Shown piece by piece: positions 5,947-11,417 of a DNA stretch of 11,417 bases. Both the position numbers and the translations under genes were made by a program. The notes beneath the pieces are model-generated. The model saw nothing but the letters and a program-made list of their open reading frames with translations, was not told where the DNA came from and searched no databases. The stretch covers positions 1 through 11,417 of the forward strand of contig CACWMM010000080.1 in NCBI GenBank assembly GCA_902761955.1. The letters are read 5' to 3'. The first letter of the stretch is position 1, and every line of letters begins with the position of its first letter. Source of the stretch: Parafannyhessea sp902761955. Its GTDB lineage: Bacteria; Actinomycetota; Coriobacteriia; Coriobacteriales; Atopobiaceae.

Positions 5947-6477
5947 GTGGCGGCCGCATCGCAGGGCGCCGGCCTGCGCGGGCGAGAAGGGCGGGACGTG
6001 CGGCCCGCCGCCGTTCCGGAGGGCTTCACGGCCGCGCTCGCGGCGCTCGACGCCGTGCCGGTCGTGCTGTTCTGCCTCAGCTCCATCGTGCTTGGCCGGC
6101 GCATCGCGAGCCCGCTCTTCGTGGTGGGCTCGGTCGTGGCGTTCGCGGGCGGCGCCGGCAAGGTTGCCTGGAAGGCGCTGCTGGCGCTTGCCCGCCGCGA
6201 CGTTCCCTTCCTCGCGCGGCAGATGCGCTACGTCATGCCGCTGGGCTTTGCCATGATGGTCACCGGGGCCGTCATGCGCCTGGACGCGCTTGCGGGTGTG
6301 CTCGCGTCGCTGGTGCGGGCGCCTGCCGTGGTGGCGCTCGCGGCATGGGCCGCCTGCATGGTCGCCATGTTCTACATGGCCGTCCACAACCGCCAGGACG
6401 TCGCGCGCGACAACTGGGTCGAGGAGGTCGTGAACACCGTGGGCCAGGCGGCGCTCTTGCTGGCGCTGCTGCTGTAG
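5947..6477 (+). CDS. multi-pass membrane protein of unknown function
   Basis: The start is GTG 5947, two bases after the metY stop; GGAG at 5932-5935 is a distant ribosome site, so translation is probably coupled to metY. The 176-residue product has a basic N-terminus (residues 1-25) and hydrophobic segments at about 30-50, 54-76, 96-122, 126-147 and 161-176, the last reaching the C-terminus. Between the fourth and fifth segments lies a conserved-looking polar stretch, HNRQDVARDNWVEEVVNT (147-164). The protein ends in LLLALLL. Composition and third-position bias are firm for coding. I do not recognise the family. Co-expression with metY could suggest a role in transport or regulation of a sulfur compound, but nothing in the protein shows that. 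Confidence 0.75.
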   Translation: MAAASQGAGLRGREGRDVRPAAVPEGFTAALAALDAVPVVLFCLSSIVLGRRIASPLFVVGSVVAFAGGAGKVAWKALLALARRDVPFLARQMRYVMPLGFAMMVTGAVMRLDALAGVLASLVRAPAVVALAAWAACMVAMFYMAVHNRQDVARDNWVEEVVNTVGQAALLLALLL

Positions 6478-6504
6478 CCCGCCCGTACTGGAAGGAGAAA
6501 CCCC

Positions 6505-7170
6505 ATGGCAAGAATCCTCGTGCTGAATGGGTCGTCCCGCGCAAGGGGCTTCACCGCGGCCATGATCCGCTCGTTTGAGCAGGGCGCGCGGCAGGCGGGC
6601 AACACGGTGCAGGTGCTTGACCTGCGCACGCTCGACATACACTGCTGCGTGGGCTGCCTCCACGGCGGCGCGGACCCTGCGCACCCCTGCACCCAGCGCG
6701 ACGACATGGCGACCGTCTACGCGGCGTACCGCGCGTGCGACGTGGTGGCGCTCGCGACGCCGCTCTTCTTCTGGTCGTACAGCGGCCTGCTCAAGAACGC
6801 CCTCGACCGGCTGTGGGCCCTTGCGGAGTGCCAGCCGGACGAGCTTCACGGCAATGGCAGGTCGGGGGCGCTGCTCGTGGCGGCGGGCGGCAGCCACCCC
6901 GCGCAGCTGCTCGCGCACTTCGACTACCTCATGCTCCGCATGGGCTGGAAGAACCTTGGCTCCGCGGTGCTGCTGCACACGGACGACCTCGACCCGGCGG
7001 CCGTGACGGACGTGCCGCAGGCGCGCAGCCGCTCCTGGCCCAGGACCTTGCCGTCCGCCCAGGCCTGCCCGACCTTCTCGCCCAGCGCGAGGCAGGTGGG
7101 CGCCCGCGCGGTATACTCGGGAAAACCCGCGAAAGGAGAACCATGTCCCAAGCCAAGCGCATCCTCGTAG
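6505..7170 (+). CDS. flavodoxin-fold NAD(P)H-dependent FMN oxidoreductase, C-terminus doubtful
   Basis: This 221-residue protein of the NADPH-dependent FMN reductase/flavodoxin family carries LVLNGSSRARGFT (5-17), the phosphate-binding loop for FMN, followed by CCVGCLHGG (47-55), a cysteine pattern common in this subfamily. ATPLFFWSYSGLLKNALDR (84-102) is the second FMN loop. AAGGAG precedes ATG 6505. Up to about residue 172 (DVPQA) it follows the family; beyond that it turns into a Ser/Pro/Arg-rich tail that does not look like the usual final helix. From about 7023 the next frame reads LLAQDLAVRPGLPDLLAQREA, which does look helical. A one- or two-base indel near 7020 is therefore possible. 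As it stands, the frame overlaps the phosphofructokinase gene by 28 bp. The electron acceptor is unknown. Confidence 0.78.
   Translation: MARILVLNGSSRARGFTAAMIRSFEQGARQAGNTVQVLDLRTLDIHCCVGCLHGGADPAHPCTQRDDMATVYAAYRACDVVALATPLFFWSYSGLLKNALDRLWALAECQPDELHGNGRSGALLVAAGGSHPAQLLAHFDYLMLRMGWKNLGSAVLLHTDDLDPAAVTDVPQARSRSWPRTLPSAQACPTFSPSARQVGARAVYSGKPAKGEPCPKPSASS
7089..7117 (+). promoter_or_regulatory. possible promoter of the phosphofructokinase gene
   Basis: TATACT (7112-7117) matches the -10 consensus at 5 of 6 positions; 17 bp upstream GAGGCA (7089-7094) is a poor -35. Transcription would start near 7124, just before the AAAGGAG ribosome site. It lies inside the doubtful tail of the flavoprotein gene. 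Confidence 0.35.
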
Positions 7171-8360
7171 GACAGTCCGGAGGGCCCACCTCCGCCATCA
7201 ACGCCAGCCTCGCCGGGGTCATCGCCGGCGCACGGGAGAAGGGCGCCCATGCCATCGGCATGCGCTACGGGATCCAGGGCTTCCTCGACGGGCGCACGGT
7301 AGACCTGGACCAGGCGGTCCCGGACGACGACGCGCTTTCGCTCCTGCGCGACACCCCCGCCAGCTGGCTCGGCAGCTGCCGCTTCAAGCTGCCGGAGCCC
7401 GAGGTCGACCCAGAGTTCTTCGCGCGCGCTCTCGGGCGCATCGACGCGGCGGGCGTCTCCGCCGTGCTCTACATCGGCGGAAACGACTCCATGGACACCA
7501 TCGCAAAGCTCGCGCGCTACGGTACGCAGGTGGGAAGCGACGTCCGCTTCGTCGGCGTTCCCAAGACCATCGACAACGACCTCGTCGGCACGGACCACAC
7601 GCCCGGCTACGGAAGCGCGGCCCGCTTCGTGGCGACGGCCGTCGCGGAGGTTACGCGCGACGCGGACGTCTACGACCTCAAGAGCGTGACCTTCGTCGAG
7701 ATCATGGGCCGCGACGCCGGCTGGCTCGCGGGCTCCGCCTGCCTCGCCAACCCCGACGTGGTGCTGCTGCCCGAGGTGCCTCTGGACGAGGATGCGCTCA
7801 TGGCAAAGGTCGAGGCACTTCTCGCCGAGAAGAACACCGTCATGGTCGCGACGTCTGAGGGCGTGCGCGACGCCTCGGGCCGCCTCATCGCGGAGCGTAC
7901 CGTCGCCGCGGGCACGGGCACCGACGAGTTCGGTCACTTGGCGCAGCTCTCCGGGGCAAGCCGCTACCTGGCTGCTCTTGCGAAGGAGCGCCTTGGCTGC
8001 AAGACGCGCGCCGTGGAGATCTCCACCTTCCAGCGCTGCGCGAGCCACTGCGCGAGCGCGACGGACCTGGACGAGGCCTTCGCGCTCGGGCGCCTGGGCG
8101 CGCTTGCGGCGCTGGACGGCCAGACGGGCATCATGTGCGCGGTCGAGCGCACCTCGGACGACCCATATCGCGCGGAGCTTCGCACCGTGGGCGTGGCAGA
8201 CGTGGCGAACAAGGTGAAGCCCGTCCCGCGCGAATGGATCGCCGCAGACGGCATGGGCGTCACCCCGGAGTTCGTGCGCTACGTCAGGCCCCTGGTTGCG
8301 CCGCCGGAGCAGATTGCCTACGAGGGCGGACTCCCGCGGCAGATGCCGTCTCTGGCATAG
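7143..8360 (+). CDS. 6-phosphofructokinase, predicted pyrophosphate-dependent
   Basis: This 405-residue glycolytic enzyme converts fructose 6-phosphate to the 1,6-bisphosphate in the cytosol. AAAGGAG lies five bases before ATG 7143. The N-terminal loop is GQSGGPTSAIN (10-20). The donor site reads GGNDS (112-116), and the catalytic loop PKTIDND (140-146) carries the base Asp144. MGRDAGWLA (188-196) binds sugar phosphate. Compared with Escherichia coli PfkA, Gly104 becomes Asp115 and Gly124 becomes Lys141, both hallmarks of pyrophosphate-using enzymes. Asp103, a magnesium ligand, becomes Asn114. Donor choice is thus predicted from family rules, not proven. The frame stays open far upstream, to about 6735, but the strong ribosome site fixes the start at 7143. 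Use of PPi would allow a reversible step and save ATP in a fermenting cell. Confidence 0.92.
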   Translation: MSQAKRILVGQSGGPTSAINASLAGVIAGAREKGAHAIGMRYGIQGFLDGRTVDLDQAVPDDDALSLLRDTPASWLGSCRFKLPEPEVDPEFFARALGRIDAAGVSAVLYIGGNDSMDTIAKLARYGTQVGSDVRFVGVPKTIDNDLVGTDHTPGYGSAARFVATAVAEVTRDADVYDLKSVTFVEIMGRDAGWLAGSACLANPDVVLLPEVPLDEDALMAKVEALLAEKNTVMVATSEGVRDASGRLIAERTVAAGTGTDEFGHLAQLSGASRYLAALAKERLGCKTRAVEISTFQRCASHCASATDLDEAFALGRLGALAALDGQTGIMCAVERTSDDPYRAELRTVGVADVANKVKPVPREWIAADGMGVTPEFVRYVRPLVAPPEQIAYEGGLPRQMPSLA

Positions 8361-8367
8361 GGGGATT

Positions 8368-8388
8368 CCGCGTGGCAGGGCCACGCGG
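8368..8388 (+). terminator. 9-bp perfect hairpin after the phosphofructokinase gene
   Basis: CCGCGTGGC (8368-8376) pairs perfectly with GCCACGCGG (8380-8388) across the loop AGG, seven bases past the stop codon. What follows is TCTATACGCTT rather than a T run, so it may be a weak terminator or an mRNA-stabilising 3' structure. Confidence 0.5.
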
Positions 8389-8421
8389 TCTATACGCTTG
8401 GACGCGACGATGGGAGGAGCC

Positions 8422-8589
8422 ATGATTTTTGGAATTGGGCTGCCAGAGCTTGGCATGTCGATTCTGGCGATGATGCTGGAGCTGGCGATACCTGCCGTGC
8501 TTTTGCTGGTCGTCGTGTACTTTGTCGTGCGCAAGGCCGTGCGCGACGAGCTTGCCAAGGCTGACCAGGAGCAGAAACAGAAAAGCTAG
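8422..8589 (+). CDS. small single-pass membrane protein (55 aa)
   Basis: GGGAGGAGCC directly precedes ATG 8422. Another in-frame ATG at 8410 would start inside the ribosome site, so 8422 is preferred. The 55-residue product has an amphipathic start (MIFGIGLPELGMSIL), a hydrophobic segment at about 15-36 (LAMMLELAIPAVLLLVVVYFVV) and a highly charged tail RKAVRDELAKADQEQKQKS, which by the positive-inside rule faces the cytoplasm. I do not recognise the family. It lies between a hairpin after the phosphofructokinase gene and a good terminator, so it may be its own small transcription unit or the end of the upstream one. Small proteins of this shape often regulate a larger membrane complex, but no partner is evident here. 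Confidence 0.75.
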   Translation: MIFGIGLPELGMSILAMMLELAIPAVLLLVVVYFVVRKAVRDELAKADQEQKQKS

Positions 8590-8622
8590 AGAAGCAATCT
8601 CATAGTGCAAGCACAAGACAGC

Positions 8623-8662
8623 GGGGCGCGTCATCCACGGAAGGATGGCGTGCCCCATTTCT
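8623..8662 (+). terminator. rho-independent terminator
   Basis: A 14-bp stem is formed by 8623-8636 and 8643-8656 (GGGGCGCGTCATCC with GGATGGCGTGCCCC, two G-U pairs) around the loop ACGGAA, followed by ATTTCT. It lies 33 bp past the stop of the 55-residue gene and closes that transcription unit. Confidence 0.75.
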
Positions 8663-8697
8663 GTAGACAGTCCGTTTGCGGATTCCAATTGCCGCTC

Positions 8698-8718
8698 GGG
8701 GGAGGGTTGCCTCCTTTT
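8698..8718 (+). terminator. weak GC hairpin followed by T4
   Basis: GGAGG (8701-8705) pairs with CCTCC (8710-8714) across the loop GTTG, followed by TTTT. The stem may extend by G-U pairs. It could be a back-up terminator for the upstream unit, or an attenuator if transcription starts earlier than expected. Confidence 0.3.
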
Positions 8719-8786
8719 GGACGATTCTGCAAAACAGTTCCGATACCTGCGAAAACGTGACCTATGGTCTCATCCCGTAGTGTTTT

Positions 8787-8919
8787 AAAAGACATGTACA
8801 ATACCGTTTAAAGCAATAACAATACCGTTCAGCGGCAATGTAGAGAAACGATATTGAACGCAGAAGGAATCTGTGTAATAACATAGCAAGACATAGAGAG
8901 ACAGACAAAAAGACATGTA
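8787..8919. repeat. pair of 12-bp direct repeats in the GH1 leader
   Basis: AAAAGACATGTA occurs exactly at 8787-8798 and 8908-8919, 121 bp apart. The first copy runs straight into the first ACAATACCGTT element. Two exact 12-mers in a 170-bp leader are unlikely to be chance and could be regulator sites. Confidence 0.55.
8798..8829. promoter_or_regulatory. two ACAATACCGTT direct repeats 21 bp apart, candidate operator
   Basis: ACAATACCGTT lies at 8798-8808 and again at 8819-8829. The 21-bp period is two helical turns, so a dimeric or cooperative regulator would meet both on the same DNA face. The site is 130-160 bp upstream of the GH1 start. No matching regulator gene is in the window. Confidence 0.55.
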
Positions 8920-8958
8920 AAAAGATACAAGCGATTGTAGGAAGGAAGGAGAAGGACG

Positions 8959-10377
8959 ATGGGCAAGATCGAACTTCCCACGCAGCTTCCCAAGGACTTC
9001 TTTCTTGGAGCCGCCATGTCCGGACCCCAGACGGAGGGTGCGTGGCAGGCGACGGGCAAGCTGCCCAACCTGTGGGACCGTTGGAGCAATCTCAACATAA
9101 CGGACTTCTATAACCTGGTCGGGTCCTATGGCGGAAACGACTTCACGCGTCGTCGCGACGAGGACATCCAGATCTTCAAGGACCTCGGCCTCGACTCCGT
9201 GAGGACGTCCATCCAGTGGAGCCGCCTCATGGACAAGGACGGCAAGCTCAACCAGGCTGGCGCTGACTACTACCACGAGCTCTTCGCCGCGTTTGCAAAG
9301 GCCGGCATCGACGTCTTCGTGAACCTGTACCACTTTGACATGCCCGCCTACCTCTACGACCGCGGCGGATGGGAGAACCGCGAGGTCGTCGAGGCATACG
9401 CGAACTATGCCCGTGCTGCGTTCGACGAGTTCGGCCAGGAGATCAAGAACTGGTTCACGTTCAACGAGCCCATCGTCGAGCCGCAGCAGCGCTTCACGAA
9501 CGCGGTCTGGTATCCGTTCCACCACGACTTCGCCGAGGCACGCCGCGTCCAGTACGGCATCTCGCTCGCGCATGCCCTCGCGACGCACGAGTTCAGGCTC
9601 GCCCAGGCGGCAGGCACCGTCCGCGCGGACGCCAAGATCGGCCTCATCAACTGCTTCACGCCGCCCTATACCAAGGAGAACCCGGGCGAGGAAGACCTCG
9701 AGGCCGTGCGCATCGTGGACGGCGTCGACAACCGCTGGTGGCTCGATTTGGTCACGAAGGGCGAGTTCCCGCAGGACATCCTGGACGACCTCGACCGCAG
9801 CGGCATCGACCTCGGCCAGCGTCCTGGTGACGAGCAGGTCATCAAGCAGGGGCCCGTCGACTGGCTCGGCTTCAACTACTATCACCCCGCAAGGGTCCAG
9901 GCCCCGTCCAAGAAGACGGACCAGTACGGCAACCCGGTGTTCGCGGAGGAGTACGTCTGGCCGGACGCCGTCATGAACAAGAGCCGCGGCTGGGAGATCT
10001 ACCCCAAGGGCATCTACGACTTCGCGATGACCATGAGGGACAACTACCCCGACCTCGAGTGGTTCGTGTCCGAGAACGGCATCGGCATCCAGGGCGAGAA
10101 CGCCAACAAGGACGAGAAGGGCCAGATTCAGGATGACTACCGCATCGAGTTCGTGCGCGACCACCTCAAGTGGGTCGCGAAGGCGATCGAGGACGGCGCG
10201 AAGTGCCGCGGCTATCACTATTGGGCCGTCATCGACAACTGGTCTTGGGCAAACGCCTTCAAGAACCGCTACGGCTTCGTCGAGGTCGACCTGGACGACA
10301 ACTACAGCCGCCACTACAAGAAGAGCGCCGACTGGCTGCGTCGCGTCGCCACCACGCACACGATCTTCGACGCATAG
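8959..10377 (+). CDS. 6-phospho-beta-glucosidase, glycoside hydrolase family 1
   Basis: This is a 472-residue cytosolic GH1 enzyme, normal in length, that splits phosphorylated beta-glucosides delivered by a PTS into glucose 6-phosphate and the free aglycone or sugar. The acid/base is Glu170 in WFTFNEP (165-171) and the nucleophile is Glu372 in FVSENGIG (369-376). The start FFLGAAMSGPQTEGAW (14-29) is the usual GH1 opening. Ser429 in NWSWANAF stands where plain beta-glucosidases have Glu, which fits 6-phosphate substrates. The phosphate loop reads SWANAFKNRYG rather than the common SWxNGYEKRYG, so the lysine is shifted by one place. The GGAAGGAGAAGG ribosome site precedes ATG 8959. Tandem TAG codons end the gene. 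The next gene is a PTS permease, which supports the phospho-substrate assignment. Confidence 0.92.
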   Translation: MGKIELPTQLPKDFFLGAAMSGPQTEGAWQATGKLPNLWDRWSNLNITDFYNLVGSYGGNDFTRRRDEDIQIFKDLGLDSVRTSIQWSRLMDKDGKLNQAGADYYHELFAAFAKAGIDVFVNLYHFDMPAYLYDRGGWENREVVEAYANYARAAFDEFGQEIKNWFTFNEPIVEPQQRFTNAVWYPFHHDFAEARRVQYGISLAHALATHEFRLAQAAGTVRADAKIGLINCFTPPYTKENPGEEDLEAVRIVDGVDNRWWLDLVTKGEFPQDILDDLDRSGIDLGQRPGDEQVIKQGPVDWLGFNYYHPARVQAPSKKTDQYGNPVFAEEYVWPDAVMNKSRGWEIYPKGIYDFAMTMRDNYPDLEWFVSENGIGIQGENANKDEKGQIQDDYRIEFVRDHLKWVAKAIEDGAKCRGYHYWAVIDNWSWANAFKNRYGFVEVDLDDNYSRHYKKSADWLRRVATTHTIFDA

Positions 10378-10421
10378 TAGGTAACAGGACGCAGGGCAGG
10401 GAGTCCCTCGTCTGAGATTGT

Positions 10422-10435
10422 GCGGGGTTTCCCGC
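10422..10435 (+). other. short hairpin before the EIIC ribosome site
   Basis: GCGGG (10422-10426) pairs with CCCGC (10431-10435) across GTTT and ends exactly where the AAGGAGG ribosome site begins. It lies in the 69-bp gap between the two operon genes and could tune translation or mark an mRNA processing point. There is no T tract. Confidence 0.35.
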
Positions 10436-10446
10436 AAGGAGGAATC

Positions 10447-11417
10447 ATGGCAGAAGAAGTAGAGGAGAAGGCGAGCTTCCTGGACAAGTTCAGTGAAGTT
10501 TCCGCCAAGGTCGGCAACCAGGTGCACCTGCGCTCGTTGCGCGACGGCTTCGCGACCGTCATGCCAATCTACATTCTGGCTGGTATCGCGGTGCTCATCA
10601 ACAACGTCGTGTTCCCGCTGTTCCTGAAGGGTGACGCGCTCGCGAACGTCCAGTACTGGGGCAACGCCATCACCCAGGGCACGCTAAACGTCGCGACCGT
10701 CGTGCTCGCCGGCATCATCGGCTACTGCCTGGCGCGCAACAAGCGCTTCAAGAACGCGATCGCCTGCGTGGTCATCGGTATCACCGCGCTGTTCATCATG
10801 ATGCCGCAGACCGTCGGCACCGCCGCGGCAAGCATCGCGGACGTGACCGAGCTCACCTACACCAACCCGAGCGATACGAGCGCCAAGGTCGTCACCGTCA
10901 AGTACGACAAGGTCGAGAAGGGCATCGAGAAGACCGGCAAGGTTCCCTCCGGCTACCAGCTCTCCAGCGTCGGCTCCGACAACGTCTCCGGCGTGTTCAG
11001 CAAGAACTTCACCGGTGCGAACGGCCTGTTCGGCGCAATCATCATCGGACTTGCCGCCACGACGATCTTCATGAAGCTCTCCGAGAACGAGAAGCTTCGC
11101 GTCAACCTGGGCGAGGGCATCCCGCCTGCGGTCGCCGACACGTTCAACACGATGTTCCCGATGCTCATCACGCTCTCCATCTTCGGCCTCATCGCCGCCC
11201 TTCTCCATGGCATCTGGGCGACTGACCTCATGACGATCATCAACACCTGCATCGCCGCGCCCCTGAAGGGCTTCGTGAACGCTGGCCCCTGGTTCGTCAT
11301 CCTCGTCTACACCCTTGCCAACCTGCTCTTCTGCCTCGGCATCCACCAGTCCACCATCTCCGGCGTCCTCGCCGAGCCCATCCTCACCATCCTCATCACC
11401 GAGAACATGGCCATGTA
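10447..11417 (+). CDS. PTS cellobiose/lactose-type EIIC permease, 3' end cut by the window
   Basis: This is the first 323 residues of a membrane permease subunit of the phosphotransferase system (Lac/cellobiose EIIC family), which imports a beta-glucoside while phosphorylating it. AAGGAGG lies six bases before ATG 10447. The N-terminus SFLDKFSEVSAKVGNQVHLRS leads to GFATVMPIYILAGIAVLI (34-51), the usual first membrane segment. Further membrane segments are near 80-97, 103-122, 192-209, 236-255 and 281-300. GIPPAVADTFNTMFP (224-238) is the conserved substrate-site loop, and GIHQST (298-303) matches the family's second signature. Residues about 133-190 form a hydrophilic segment, rich in Lys, Thr, Val and Ser, longer than I expect at this place. 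No EIIA or EIIB domain is seen in the visible part. It is co-directional with the GH1 gene and likely in its operon. Confidence 0.9.
   Translation, partial: MAEEVEEKASFLDKFSEVSAKVGNQVHLRSLRDGFATVMPIYILAGIAVLINNVVFPLFLKGDALANVQYWGNAITQGTLNVATVVLAGIIGYCLARNKRFKNAIACVVIGITALFIMMPQTVGTAAASIADVTELTYTNPSDTSAKVVTVKYDKVEKGIEKTGKVPSGYQLSSVGSDNVSGVFSKNFTGANGLFGAIIIGLAATTIFMKLSENEKLRVNLGEGIPPAVADTFNTMFPMLITLSIFGLIAALLHGIWATDLMTIINTCIAAPLKGFVNAGPWFVILVYTLANLLFCLGIHQSTISGVLAEPILTILITENMAM

Larger units (their letters stand above)
8590..8958. other. AT-rich leader region of the beta-glucoside operon
   Basis: This 369-bp gap contains the terminator of the upstream unit (8623-8662), a weak second hairpin (8698-8718), and from about 8780 an unusually AT- and purine-rich stretch leading to the GH1 gene. 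The stretch holds two pairs of direct repeats (8787-8919 and 8798-8829). Promoter candidates are weak: TTGAAC (8854-8859) followed by TAATAA at 8876, or CAGACA (8902-8907) with TACAAG (8926-8931) at 18 bp. No tRNA, small ORF with a ribosome site, or BglG-type antiterminator element was seen. Confidence 0.55.

Noticed and set aside
6735..7142. N-terminal extension of the phosphofructokinase
   Set aside because: The frame is open but lies under the flavoprotein coding region; a strong ribosome site fixes the start at 7143.
6924..8558. 544-residue open frame on the minus strand
   Set aside because: Antisense shadow of the phosphofructokinase and flavoprotein genes, with no recognisable motif.
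8680..8720. BglG/LicT antiterminator element overlapping the weak hairpin
   Set aside because: GGATTCCAATTGCC resembles the start of such elements, but the conserved GTTACTG core and GGCAAAACC end are absent.
8750..8763. Catabolite-response element (cre) upstream of the GH1 gene
   Set aside because: CGAAAACGTGACCT has the central AAAACG but misses at least four consensus positions, including both ends.
8785..10527. 580-residue open frame on the minus strand
   Set aside because: It is antisense to the GH1 gene, is rich in Val/Leu/Asp/Arg as expected from the complement of GC-biased codons, and starts without a ribosome site.

Overview
The window is GC-rich, with a strong G/C preference at third codon positions in every convincing gene. 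The gene set suggests a saccharolytic, fermentative Gram-positive anaerobe: a pyrophosphate-type phosphofructokinase, a PTS cellobiose-type transporter beside a GH1 6-phospho-beta-glucosidase, and an O-acetylhomoserine sulfhydrylase. My best guess is a member of the Coriobacteriia (Olsenella/Atopobiaceae-like). That is an inference from gene content and base composition; there is no rRNA or marker gene here to prove it. I found no tRNA, rRNA, CRISPR array, insertion sequence or phage gene.

Layout. Positions 1-660 hold a 64-residue orphan gene on the minus strand (205-399). Its promoter is bracketed by a 17-bp imperfect inverted repeat rich in CTAG (460-519). Facing away from it on the plus strand is a broken XRE-type regulator gene (661-986). 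Positions 1010-4343 carry three minus-strand genes. In transcription order they are an alpha/beta-hydrolase esterase with a long Lys/Ala/Pro tail (4343 to 2991), an ATP-grasp ligase that probably starts at a TTG at 2799, and a GNAT acetyltransferase (1501 to 1010). The ATP-grasp and GNAT genes look like a two-gene operon with its own extended -10 promoter and a palindrome over it.

Positions 4667-8589 carry plus-strand genes: metY, a translationally coupled membrane protein, an NAD(P)H/FMN-type flavoprotein whose C-terminus may be frame-shifted, a group with PPi-phosphofructokinase signatures, and a 55-residue single-pass membrane protein ending at a good hairpin terminator (8623-8662).

Positions 8590-8958 are an AT-rich leader with two pairs of direct repeats, unlike the rest of the window. 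It drives a beta-glucoside utilisation operon: the GH1 6-phospho-beta-glucosidase (8959-10377) followed by a PTS EIIC permease that runs off the window end. The permease would import and phosphorylate beta-glucosides, the GH1 enzyme would split the 6-phosphate, and the glucose 6-phosphate would enter glycolysis, in which the phosphofructokinase acts.

No wholly new multi-gene system is evident. The most unusual items are the CTAG inverted repeat bracketing the orphan gene's promoter, the histone-H1-like tail on the esterase, the Asn-Asp-Ser variant in the phosphofructokinase phosphate-donor site, and the repeat-bearing leader of the beta-glucoside operon.
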